A stretch of DNA of 13,456 nt. Origin: Geobacter sp. (GTDB lineage: Bacteria > Desulfobacterota > Desulfuromonadia > Geobacterales > Geobacteraceae). Shown here piece by piece: positions 6,871 through 13,384 of the stretch. The notes beneath the pieces were generated by a model. It was given only the letters and a program-made list of their open reading frames with translations, searched no databases and had not been told where the DNA came from. The stretch covers positions 1-13,456 of the forward strand of contig DNRQ01000131.1 in assembly GCA_003499925.1 (NCBI GenBank), written 5' to 3'. Each line of letters starts with the position of its first letter. Positions within the stretch are counted from its first letter, which is position 1. Both the position numbers and the translations under genes were made by a program.

Positions 6871-8157
6871 CTAGTTGCCGAGCTGAATCTCCGCCTGTTG
6901 AACCGGCAAGCCGGTGTCGCCGGACGCCCATCTGACCTTGACCACCGTAACACCGGTCGTCACCTTGGCGAAGAACTGGGCCGGGGTTACCGGGGTATCG
7001 GTCGAATCAAAGCTGACCCTGAATTCGGTCGAGGCGTTGGTGCTGACGGGGACGCCGAGGATGGTCAGGGTCCCGTTCAGGGCGTTCTGCGCCGCAACCG
7101 GCCCCTGGAGGAAGGTCCCGGCATCGGCGCTTCGGGCACGGATGCGGCTGGCGATCAGGGTGGTCCCGTCATTGGCCAGGAAAGCTCGGACCTCGACACG
7201 CTGTCCGTTTGCAGGGAGGCCGTCATCCAGCCGGGTAAAGCCGTTGATTACCACCGTCTTTCCGAGCAGCGTCAGGCCGCTCGCGGTAACGGCCGAGGCA
7301 TCCGCCTCGATTCTGATGTTGCTGCGGAAGGAGACCTTGACGGCGACGATGACGCCCGCTGCATTCAGCGGCCCTTCGGCCTCGACCTTCATCCCTTCGA
7401 CGAAATCTGCCCTGAGGCCGCCCTCGAAGATGGTGGTCGGAGTGGTGATGACCTTCTGGCCGTTGACCGTGAAACTGTCCACGGTCCCGCCTTTCATGAC
7501 GATCCCCTCTACCTCGACCTTCTCATTTGCAACGCCTAAACGGTCTTCGAGTTCGACCCGGGTCGCCGTGACGGAGCCACCGAGCGGAGCCGCGTTTGCC
7601 TTCACTTCGACGATCGAGCCGACAACGGCGCCGGCTGGGAGCGAGCCGGTGACGGTGAGGGTCGCCGCTCCTCCCGGTGTCAGGCTCAGGCCGAACGAAC
7701 CGGAGCCGATGCTGACGACAAAGCCCTTGACCTCGTGCTCAGCCTCGGCATTCCTTGCGACCCGCGTGGCGCGGAGTCCGCCGTTGTCGTCCATGAAGCC
7801 GTGCACTTCTACCTTCTCACCCACGGCGAAGTTTGCGCCGGCAAAGAGCTGGGCGCTGTCGTCATTGAGACGGGTCACGTTGTCCTCGATCCGCACCGTC
7901 TGCCCCATGACGGTGATGGTCCCGTTGGCCGGGTTGACCGCCTGGATGGTACCTTCGAGAGCGTTATTGGCTTCGACCAGGGTCGCGGTGCCGGTCCGGG
8001 TGGAATCGTCCATCGTTCCCCTGACCTTGACGACCATCCCGACCTTGAGGTTGTCCTCGACGGCGGGAACGCCGTCGACCAGGATGGCTGCGCCGCCGGT
8101 ATGGAATCTGACCCCGTTAACGAAGACGCTCCCCTTGGCGGTTACCACCCCCTTGCT
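6871..8157 (-). repeat. Second half of the internal duplication in the DUF5666 gene
   Basis: Encodes residues 493-920. It is homologous at protein level to 8158-9492, and short runs are identical at DNA level: 7763-7791 matches 9101-9129 over 29 bp. Confidence 0.85.
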
Positions 8158-9633
8158 GATGGAATCATCGCCGCTTGCAGACAAGGTTTTTCCAATCTCG
8201 ATCTCGGCCTCTTTGACCGGATCGGTGATGGCGTTGAACGGATCCCACTTGACCTTGACCACGGTGACGTTCGGCTTGATCTGGGCGAAGAACGCCGCCG
8301 GGCTTACCGCGCTTTCCGTGGAATCGAAGCTGGTCCTGAACTGTGCGCCGCTGGTGCTGACGGTGGTGCCGAGGATGGTCAAGGTCCCCGCTGCGCTGTT
8401 AACCGCCGTGACCGGCCCTTGGAGGAAAGCCCTGGTGTCCGGGTTTCTCACCCGGATGCGCGAGGCGACCAGCGAGGTTGGGTCACTGCCGACAAAAGCG
8501 CGCACCTCGACCTGGTCTCCATTAGCGATGGGAGCACTGTCAACCAGGTCCAGCCGGGTCATCGGAGCAGGATTGATCAATACGGTCTTGCCGAGGACCT
8601 GCAGGCTGGTTGCCGTAACGTTCGATGCTTTCCCCTCGATCTTGATGTTGCTGCGGAAGGATATCTTGGTAGCGACGATGGCACCCGCGGCATTCAGCGG
8701 GCCTTCGGCCTCGACCTTGACTCCGACCGCAAAGTCGGTCTTCAGGCCGCCTTCGAAGAGGGTGGCCGAACTGGTGATCACCCGCTGCCCGTTCACCGTG
8801 AAGCTCTCCACGTTGCCGGTGGTGACGATTCCTTCCACCTCGACCTTCTCGTTGACAGCGCCGAGGGCGTTATCTTCCAGCTTGACGCCGTTTGCAACAG
8901 CGGTAATGGCGCCGCCGACCGGAGCCAGATTCGACTTGACCTCGACGAAGGAACCGGGTACCGCCCCGGCAGGGAGGGTACCGGTTACGGTGAGTACCGA
9001 GGCACCACCCGGTACCAGGCTCAGGCCGAAGGTGCCGGCGGCACCGGTGCTCACGACGAATCCCTTGATCTCGAATTCACCCGTCGCCTTCTTCGTCACG
9101 CGCGTGGCGCGGAGTCCGCCGTTGTCGTCGGCGAAACCGTGAACCTCTACCACCTGGTCAACCGCAAAGGCAGCGCCCGCGAAGGTCTTCACCCCGTTGT
9201 CGTCACTTAGGCGGGTTACGTTGTCCTCGATCCGGACCGTTTGTCCCATGACCGTGATGGTGTTGGCACCCACAGCCGAGATGGTACCTTCCAGAGCGTC
9301 GTTGGCCTCGACCTGGGTCGCCGTGCCAAGGTTGGTGGCGTCGTCGCTCGACCCGCGGACCTTAACCACCATCCCGATCTTCAGCTGGTCCTGGGTACTG
9401 GGGTTGTCGTCGATTTTGACGCTGGCAGTGTCCGTGTTGAACCTGATCCCGTTGACTACCACGCTCCCCAGACCTGTTACCACCCCCTTGCTTACGGTCG
9501 CGCCCGATGTTTGGTTGCCGCCGTTGCCGTTGCCGTTGCCGTTGTCGCCACCGCCACCCCCGCCACAGGCGGCCAGGGAAAGCGAAGTTACCATGGCGAG
9601 CGCTGCGAATGCTGTTCTTTTTATACCGCTCAT
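6871..9633 (-). CDS. Large DUF5666 lipoprotein made of two homologous halves
   Basis: A 920-residue predicted lipoprotein. The signal peptide ends in the lipobox LAAC (C23), followed by a Gly/Asn-rich tether (~24-44). The mature protein is a tandem duplication: residues ~48-492 and ~493-920 align along their length, each starting with SKGVVT and ending with a VTVVKVKW/VTVVKVRW segment. Each half appears to hold about six ~65-75-residue beta-rich units with the DUF5666 pattern (G.V......I.VNG..V, then G..V.V.G......G...A..V), so ~12 units in all. There are no catalytic motifs, and the only cysteine is the lipidated C23. A surface or periplasmic structural/binding role is an inference; the function of DUF5666 is unknown. 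AAGGAGG precedes the ATG at 9631-9633, and a strong promoter lies ~100 bp upstream. High GC leaves long open frames on the opposite strand, which I regard as shadows. Confidence 0.9.
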   Translation of the reverse strand: MSGIKRTAFAALAMVTSLSLAACGGGGGGDNGNGNGNGGNQTSGATVSKGVVTGLGSVVVNGIRFNTDTASVKIDDNPSTQDQLKIGMVVKVRGSSDDATNLGTATQVEANDALEGTISAVGANTITVMGQTVRIEDNVTRLSDDNGVKTFAGAAFAVDQVVEVHGFADDNGGLRATRVTKKATGEFEIKGFVVSTGAAGTFGLSLVPGGASVLTVTGTLPAGAVPGSFVEVKSNLAPVGGAITAVANGVKLEDNALGAVNEKVEVEGIVTTGNVESFTVNGQRVITSSATLFEGGLKTDFAVGVKVEAEGPLNAAGAIVATKISFRSNIKIEGKASNVTATSLQVLGKTVLINPAPMTRLDLVDSAPIANGDQVEVRAFVGSDPTSLVASRIRVRNPDTRAFLQGPVTAVNSAAGTLTILGTTVSTSGAQFRTSFDSTESAVSPAAFFAQIKPNVTVVKVKWDPFNAITDPVKEAEIEIGKTLSASGDDSISKGVVTAKGSVFVNGVRFHTGGAAILVDGVPAVEDNLKVGMVVKVRGTMDDSTRTGTATLVEANNALEGTIQAVNPANGTITVMGQTVRIEDNVTRLNDDSAQLFAGANFAVGEKVEVHGFMDDNGGLRATRVARNAEAEHEVKGFVVSIGSGSFGLSLTPGGAATLTVTGSLPAGAVVGSIVEVKANAAPLGGSVTATRVELEDRLGVANEKVEVEGIVMKGGTVDSFTVNGQKVITTPTTIFEGGLRADFVEGMKVEAEGPLNAAGVIVAVKVSFRSNIRIEADASAVTASGLTLLGKTVVINGFTRLDDGLPANGQRVEVRAFLANDGTTLIASRIRARSADAGTFLQGPVAAQNALNGTLTILGVPVSTNASTEFRVSFDSTDTPVTPAQFFAKVTTGVTVVKVRWASGDTGLPVQQAEIQLGN
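8158..9492 (-). repeat. First half of the internal duplication in the DUF5666 gene
   Basis: Encodes residues 48-492. The offset to the second half is 1,335 bp at the SKGVVT start of each half and 1,338 bp at the 29-bp identical block. Small in-frame indels have therefore accumulated since duplication. Confidence 0.85.
9521..9544 (-). repeat. Hexanucleotide microsatellite (CCGTTG)x4
   Basis: Four perfect copies encode the Asn-Gly repeats in the tether just after the lipidated cysteine. Gain or loss of units would change tether length without shifting the frame. Confidence 0.9.
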
Positions 9634-9723
9634 GTCCCCCTCCTTACTCTTCGTATTAGGCTGGTTGTTCTCAGACCATGCCTTGAAATTGTGCTTCTAA
9701 TCCAGTGTTTGCCAGTGGACGTC

Positions 9724-9743
9724 CCTATATTTGGGAGTATAGG
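9724..9743. promoter_or_regulatory. Inverted repeat overlapping the DUF5666 -10 box, operator candidate
   Basis: CCTATA (9724-9729), an 8-bp spacer, and TATAGG (9738-9743) form a 6-8-6 inverted repeat. It covers the -10 element and the predicted transcription start, a typical place for a repressor. No regulator gene is nearby. Confidence 0.35.
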
Positions 9744-9763
9744 TCCTGAGGGTGGACTGTCAA
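9736..9763 (-). promoter_or_regulatory. Strong sigma-70 promoter for the DUF5666 gene
   Basis: On the - strand a consensus -35 TTGACA (9763-9758), a 16-nt spacer, and a -10 TATACT (9741-9736). This predicts a start near 9729 and a leader of ~95 nt before the ATG at 9633. Confidence 0.75.
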
Positions 9764-9954
9764 CTGGGCCGAAAAAATAATGTTCCAGCAGTTAGAACTG
9801 CCATAAAATGGATTAATTTTTTCCAATCATGCATTGCCTGGTAAGTGTGGCCCTGCCATCTACCGCACCCTCTCGCTGATCTACAGCAACAGACCGTGGC
9901 ATTAACAAATTATAACAATACAGCCGATCTCATGCGGCGCCATATACACAGCTA
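9764..9954. other. Intergenic stretch upstream of the DUF5666 promoter
   Basis: No gene is seen. It contains a 14-bp palindrome (GCAGTT-AG-AACTGC, 9788-9801) just upstream of the DUF5666 -35 box, and an A/T-rich tract near 9901-9920 with TATAAC, which may be a weak + strand promoter for the small ORF that follows. Confidence 0.4.
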
Positions 9955-10086
9955 ATGTCGTCGCAGGACCAAAACTCAATCAAGCTGGTCTATCGAAGAG
10001 ATCACACACGATGGGAGCTCCATCCGCTTCAAGTGGAGGAGAGGGGGGAGGAACCAGTGCGGCGTCTTGCAGAAATTAATGAATAA
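9955..10086 (+). CDS. Possible 43-residue small protein, unrecognised
   Basis: ATG at 9955-9957 to TAA at 10084-10086 encodes a charged, protein-like sequence (MSSQDQNSIKLVYRRDH then TRWELHPLQVEERGEE, ending RRLAEINE). Its mix of Tyr, Trp, His, Leu, Glu and Arg looks like a folded protein rather than random translation of GC-rich DNA. The stop lies 4 bp before a hairpin terminator, a natural 3' end. Against it: no clear Shine-Dalgarno before the ATG, and an in-frame stop at 9913-9915 with no better start between. It could be a genuine small protein, or the conserved tail of a decayed gene. It has no signal peptide and no membrane segment. I do not recognise the family. Confidence 0.4.
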   Translation: MSSQDQNSIKLVYRRDHTRWELHPLQVEERGEEPVRRLAEINE

Positions 10087-10087
10087 A

Positions 10088-10120
10088 AATAGAAAAGCCG
10101 CTTAGGAAGCGGCTTTTCCT
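10088..10120. terminator. Bidirectional hairpin terminator between the small ORF and the BON gene
   Basis: An 11-bp perfect stem (10093-10103 with 10107-10117, AGG loop) lies ~50 bp past the BON-gene stop. On the - strand it is followed by a T-rich tail (TTTTCTATTTTTATT), typical of an intrinsic terminator. On the + strand the tail is shorter. Confidence 0.85.
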
Positions 10121-10170
10121 TAAGCTTCTGCAGTCCCGGAGCGGAACCTTGCGGGAGGATCCGACACCGT

Positions 10171-10566
10171 CTAATCCGCTTTTTTCGGGGTGACCTCCAG
10201 CTCGTTGGTAACCTTTCCTTTTCCTGCCACCCGGGCCGCAGCCTGCTCGACTATCTGCTTTTCCTTTTCGCTCCTTACCGGACCCTTCAGCGTGACCATG
10301 CCGTCACGCGCGATGATCTTCACGTTATGAGCGTAGGTGGAAAGGGACTTGTTTTTGACCACTGCTCGACGGATATTTCTGGTCATTTCACGATCAGATT
10401 TTTTCCCTTTTTGCTGTTCAGCGGTTTCTTCCTTACTCTCCTGCTTGTTCATCTTCGTGTTATCGGCTTTGGTCGGTTCATGCTGCTCCGCAGAGACCGG
10501 ATATGGGGCACTAAAGGCAACAGCGGCTGACAATGCGGATGCGATAAGGAAAGTTAATTTTTTCAT
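10171..10566 (-). CDS. Secreted BON-domain protein (OsmY-like)
   Basis: A 131-residue protein with a Sec signal peptide (MKKLTFLIASALSAAVAF..., cleavage likely after VSA, residue 26), a highly charged Lys/Glu-rich linker (~27-57), and one BON domain (~58-127). The domain shows its usual pattern: DREMTRNIRRAVVKNKSLS, then NVKIIARDGMVTLKGPVRSEKEK, then KVTNELEV. BON proteins are periplasmic or envelope proteins thought to bind phospholipids and often respond to osmotic or envelope stress; OsmY has two such domains, this one only one. AAGGAGG lies 11 nt before the ATG at 10564-10566, a slightly long spacing. It has its own promoter and terminator, so it is probably a single-gene unit. Confidence 0.9.
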   Translation of the reverse strand: MKKLTFLIASALSAAVAFSAPYPVSAEQHEPTKADNTKMNKQESKEETAEQQKGKKSDREMTRNIRRAVVKNKSLSTYAHNVKIIARDGMVTLKGPVRSEKEKQIVEQAAARVAGKGKVTNELEVTPKKAD

Positions 10567-10622
10567 GATTTCACTTGCCTCCTTCTCTTGTTAGGGTTAG
10601 CTACCTTTGGGTCTCCTCGGCA

Positions 10623-10638
10623 AGTGGCGCACGCCACT
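10623..10638. promoter_or_regulatory. Palindrome in the BON-gene leader
   Basis: AGTGGCG-CA-CGCCACT, a 7-bp perfect inverted repeat, lies ~57 bp upstream of the BON start and inside its predicted leader. It could be an operator or an RNA hairpin affecting translation or stability. Confidence 0.35.
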
Positions 10639-10686
10639 CACGGCAGCCTCAGATTATTCGCAGTATGTCCTTCACAAAGTGTAACG

Positions 10687-10692
10687 ATTATA
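10687..10692 (-). promoter_or_regulatory. Consensus -10 box (TATAAT) for the BON gene
   Basis: A perfect TATAAT on the - strand predicts a start near 10680 and a ~114-nt leader. The -35 region is weak: TTCTGA at 16 nt, 3 of 6 matches. An activator or a stress sigma factor may therefore be needed. Confidence 0.55.
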
Positions 10693-10898
10693 TAGTGATA
10701 GCAGACCATCAGAAGTTACATGAAAAAAACATAAGCAAAATCTAATGCAATTTCTTTCTTTTGTCAATAGCTCTTCCCGGTCCAGGCCGCGCCCCTGCCC
10801 GTCTCTCGATGCGGCCTTGCACCTGGCCCCAGCCTCCACCACCCCTTTATCGTTTCTCCATGAAGCATCTAGCTGATCAGCACCGATCGGGAGTGCTT
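10693..10898. other. Intergenic stretch, no gene seen
   Basis: An A/T-rich part (10693-10770) is followed by ordinary GC-rich sequence. The only open frame (from a TTG at 10761) is proline-rich, lacks a ribosome binding site and matches nothing I recognise. Confidence 0.4.
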
Positions 10899-10938
10899 TT
10901 GACTTCTACAGGAAGTCGGATACCATTGTCCGTGGTAT
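10899..10938 (+). promoter_or_regulatory. Candidate promoter with two flanking inverted repeats upstream of pfkB
   Basis: TTGACT (10899-10904), a 16-nt spacer, and TACCAT (10921-10926) form a plausible sigma-70 promoter ~120 bp before the pfkB start. Two inverted repeats overlap it: GACTTC-5-GAAGTC (10901-10917) and ATACCA-7-TGGTAT (10920-10938). This suggests a regulated promoter, but both repeats are short and could be chance. Confidence 0.3.
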
Positions 10939-11053
10939 TGGCAGCGCCTGAATCAGCCAAGCCTGCGGGTTGATGTAGTTTCCCCCGAATTATCTGTAGG
11001 AAAGCTCAATCCAATGGTTCTGGCACAACGATAGTAAAACTGGAGCTGATAGC

Positions 11054-11989
11054 ATGAAGACGATCGTCACCCTAACCATGAATCCGGCCATAGACAAGAG
11101 TTCAAGCGTTGACCACGTGGTAGCCGAGCGCAAGCTCTATTGCACGGCGCCCCGTTTTGAGCCAGGAGGAGGAGGCATCAACGTCTCCCGAGCCATAAGA
11201 AAGCTGGGAGGAGAATCGCTTGCCCTGTACCCATCAGGGGGACCCAACGGAGAGACGCTTCAATTTCTGCTGAACCAAGAGGGGATCCGGCACCGCCCGA
11301 TTCCGGTTAAGGAGTGGTCCAGGGAAAATCTGATCGTTCTGGAAGGGTCAACGGGGCAGCAATACCGGTTCGGAATGCCCGGGCCGAACCTGATAGAGGA
11401 GGAATGGCGGCGTTGTCTTGCAGAGATCCTATCCAGTGACCCCCCACCCGATTATATCGTCGCCAGCGGCAGTCTTCCTCCCGGAGTTCCTCTAGACTTT
11501 TACGCACGTATTGCACGCTTGGGGAAAGAACATGGGGCTCGTGTCGTGGTCGACACCACCGGCGAACCCCTGCGTCTCGCCCTGCGTGAGGGTGTCTACC
11601 TGATCAAACCGAATATAGGTGAGTTCAGGGACATCGTGGGACCGGGCAGCGAGGACGAGTCGAGGATACGGGAAATGGCAAAAAAGGTGGTTTCGGACGG
11701 ACAGTGCGAGGTGGTCGCCATCTCGCTGGGGGCGGCCGGTGTGCTTCTGGTCTCCGAGGCAGGCACTGAGCGGCTGCAGCCCCCGACCGTGCCGATCATA
11801 AGCAAGGTCGGCGCAGGCGACAGCATGGTAGCGGGGATGGTACTGAGCCTGGCACGCGGCAATGACGTGGGCGATGCCGTCCGTTTCGGAGTCGCCTCCG
11901 GCACCGCAGCGGTGATGACCCCCGGCAGCGAGCTATGCCGCCGGGAAGATGCGGAACGGCTGTACCAACAGATGGCGCCAGCGGAATAG
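11054..11989 (+). CDS. pfkB: 6-phosphofructokinase II (PfkB/ribokinase family)
   Basis: A 311-residue cytosolic sugar kinase, close in length to E. coli Pfk-2 (309), which phosphorylates fructose 6-phosphate to fructose 1,6-bisphosphate in glycolysis. Its sequence follows Pfk-2 throughout: LTMNPAIDKS near the N-terminus, LYCTAPRFEPGGGGINVSRA (the first PfkB signature region), EQYRF-like QQYRFGMPGPNL, SGSLPPGVP, LIKPNIGEF, and the second signature KVGAGDSMVAG with catalytic Asp at residue 256, the same number as in E. coli. The EPGGGGINV and YRFGMPG forms favour Pfk-2 over 1-phosphofructokinase (FruK), which usually sits in a fructose PTS operon absent here. TGGAG lies 8 nt before the ATG. It appears to be a single-gene unit; the palindromic repeats downstream may help end the transcript. 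Confidence 0.92.
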   Translation: MKTIVTLTMNPAIDKSSSVDHVVAERKLYCTAPRFEPGGGGINVSRAIRKLGGESLALYPSGGPNGETLQFLLNQEGIRHRPIPVKEWSRENLIVLEGSTGQQYRFGMPGPNLIEEEWRRCLAEILSSDPPPDYIVASGSLPPGVPLDFYARIARLGKEHGARVVVDTTGEPLRLALREGVYLIKPNIGEFRDIVGPGSEDESRIREMAKKVVSDGQCEVVAISLGAAGVLLVSEAGTERLQPPTVPIISKVGAGDSMVAGMVLSLARGNDVGDAVRFGVASGTAAVMTPGSELCRREDAERLYQQMAPAE

Positions 11990-12010
11990 ATAAGCCAATT
12001 TTCGCATTTT

Positions 12011-12121
12011 CTCGTTCCCAAGCTCCAGCCTTCTTGCTCGTTCCCAAGCTCCAGCCTTTTTGCTCGTTCCCAAGCTCCAGCTTGGGAACCTTGCTCGTTC
12101 CCAAGCTCCCGCTTGGGAACG
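12011..12121. repeat. Palindromic repeat cluster B (same family as cluster A)
   Basis: Four copies of the left arm CTCGTTCCCAAGCTCC start at 12011, 12037, 12063 and 12094 (steps of 26, 26 and 31 bp). The first two are half-sites. The third (12066-12089, 11-bp arms around CC) and fourth (12096-12121, 11-bp arms, 4-bp loop) are full palindromes. It lies 21 bp after the pfkB stop. Cluster A has extra right arms, whereas this one has extra left arms. Confidence 0.85.
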
Positions 12122-12130
12122 AATACCCTG

Positions 12131-12148
12131 GCAAAGCTCCAGCTTTGC
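12131..12148. repeat. Variant palindrome next to cluster B
   Basis: GCAAAGCT-CC-AGCTTTGC, 8-bp perfect arms around CC. It shares the AGCTCCAGCT centre of the main palindrome but has different outer arms, so it is a diverged or related member of the family. Confidence 0.75.
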
Positions 12149-12252
12149 ATCCTGGCGAAAGGAGCTCATGTATCCTTCCATTGCCGGACTTTCTCGTAAG
12201 GCGGACGCTCCCCGCGTTCCTGGCGATTCCCGGTTACTCCTTGAGATGATCG

Positions 12253-12270
12253 GTTTATACTGAAATAAAC
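12253..12270 (+). promoter_or_regulatory. Possible -10 box and inverted repeat before the hydrolase gene
   Basis: TATACT (12256-12261) is a good -10 box but no convincing -35 lies 16-18 nt upstream. It is covered by GTTTAT-6-ATAAAC (12253-12270), a short inverted repeat. The leader would be ~20 nt, carrying the strong AAGGAGG (12276-12282). Confidence 0.35.
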
Positions 12271-12287
12271 GGTAAAAGGAGGATATT

Positions 12288-13373
12288 ATGGCTACTTACA
12301 GAGAGCGGCTGAACAATGACAGGGAGGAAGCCACCTACTTGCCGAAGGGAGAGCTTGACTATTCCTTCGCGCCCGAGCGGACAGCCCTGCTGGTGATAGA
12401 TCCGGTCAACGACTTCCTCTCCGAAGGTGGAGCCGGGTGGGAGATGACCAGGAACAGCGTGAAGATGAATAACGTGATCCACAACCTGAAACAGGCCATT
12501 GAAAGGGCGCGGGCGCGGGGAATTCCCGTGCTGTTCGGACCGATGGCATACGTTAAGGAGGACTATGAAGATGAGCAGCTGCAACGGAGAAGCGGCATTA
12601 ACCGGCTGATGTTCGAGAAGAAGATGTTTCTCGCCGGGAGCTGGGGAGCGGACTTTCACCCAGAGCTGCAACCGGGCGAAGGTGATACTGTGCTACTGCC
12701 ACACAAAGGGGTGGACGTTTTCGAGACCGACCTTCCCGAGTACCTGGAAAGGCTGGGGACGACCCACCTGATAATCGCCGGTATGACCGCCAACATGTGC
12801 TGCGAATCCACCGGGCGGCACGCCATGGAAGCGGGCTTTGACGTGACCTTCCTCTCGGACGCCATCGGTGCAGCAAGCCTCATGGGTTATGAGGCTGCCA
12901 TCCGGGTCAACTACCCGCTGATAGCCAACGCCGTCATAACAGTCGAGGAGTTTTTAGCGGCCACCGACGCTCCCATTGTGCAGACAGCTGCTGTCCAGCC
13001 AGGAGATACCGTGCGCGGCACTGACCACGTCGAGATCGGCACCGTTGATAGGGTAGTCGATGCCACGGCGGACGCGGAAGGCTACCTGCTGGTGCGGCGC
13101 GGGCTGATCTTTCATAAGGACATCTACATCCCGCTGGAGGCTGTGGTAAAACGCGCCGGCACCGAGGTCTTCATCAACATTCCGAAACTCGTGGTGGGTG
13201 AAATGCCCTGGGCTGAACCTCCTTCACGCATCCATCGGCAGGTGAAGCAAGGGCCGAGAGCCGTGGAAGTAGACAAGCTGTACGGCTCCCGTTCCGCGTC
13301 CGTAGCAAAACAGCCCCCCGGCAGCCGGCGCACACGTAGCGTTGGTGCAATCAACCCTGGCGAAGGGATATAA
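12288..13373 (+). CDS. Isochorismatase-family cysteine hydrolase fused to a DUF2171/PRC-barrel-like domain
   Basis: A 361-residue cytosolic protein. The N-terminal domain (~30-225) is an isochorismatase-like hydrolase with the family's three catalytic positions: Asp38 in LLVIDPVNDF, Lys140 in LLPHKGVDVF, and Cys171 in GMTANMCCESTGRHA. Members hydrolyse amides, imides or vinyl ethers (nicotinamidase, isochorismatase, N-carbamoyl amidases); the substrate here is not evident. A second domain (~236-310) begins VQPGDTVRG and has IGTVDRVVD, GYLLVRRG and DIYIPLEAV, a DUF2171/PRC-barrel-like pattern. It is followed by a basic tail of ~50 residues. The length is well above the ~180-220 of stand-alone hydrolases. 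The start is secure: AAGGAGG lies 5 nt before the ATG. No operon partner lies within the window. The hydrolase call is firm, the second domain likely, and the role unknown. Confidence 0.9.
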   Translation: MATYRERLNNDREEATYLPKGELDYSFAPERTALLVIDPVNDFLSEGGAGWEMTRNSVKMNNVIHNLKQAIERARARGIPVLFGPMAYVKEDYEDEQLQRRSGINRLMFEKKMFLAGSWGADFHPELQPGEGDTVLLPHKGVDVFETDLPEYLERLGTTHLIIAGMTANMCCESTGRHAMEAGFDVTFLSDAIGAASLMGYEAAIRVNYPLIANAVITVEEFLAATDAPIVQTAAVQPGDTVRGTDHVEIGTVDRVVDATADAEGYLLVRRGLIFHKDIYIPLEAVVKRAGTEVFINIPKLVVGEMPWAEPPSRIHRQVKQGPRAVEVDKLYGSRSASVAKQPPGSRRTRSVGAINPGEGI

Positions 13374-13384
13374 ACTCCGGCTAT

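Noticed and set aside
6914..9210. Very long + strand open frames (742 and 491 codons) opposite the DUF5666 gene
   Set aside because: They lie antisense to a gene with clear signal peptide, repeats and ribosome binding site. GC-rich codon use leaves few stops on the opposite strand, and their translations show no recognisable domain.
10761..10973. 70-codon + strand ORF before pfkB
   Set aside because: TTG start, no ribosome binding site, proline-rich with no recognisable pattern; overlaps the candidate promoter.
11018..11040. Sigma-54 promoter upstream of pfkB (TGGCAC at ~11020)
   Set aside because: The -24-like TGGCAC is present but the -12 TTGC element is missing at the required spacing.
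12011..12121. CRISPR array
   Set aside because: Repeated units are palindromic half-sites with only ~8-10 bp between them and no unique spacers of 30-40 bp; no cas genes.
12168..12263. 31-codon ORF just before the hydrolase gene, possible leader peptide
   Set aside because: AAGGAG is only 3 nt from the ATG, the peptide has no regulatory codon run, and no attenuator hairpin follows; not enough support.
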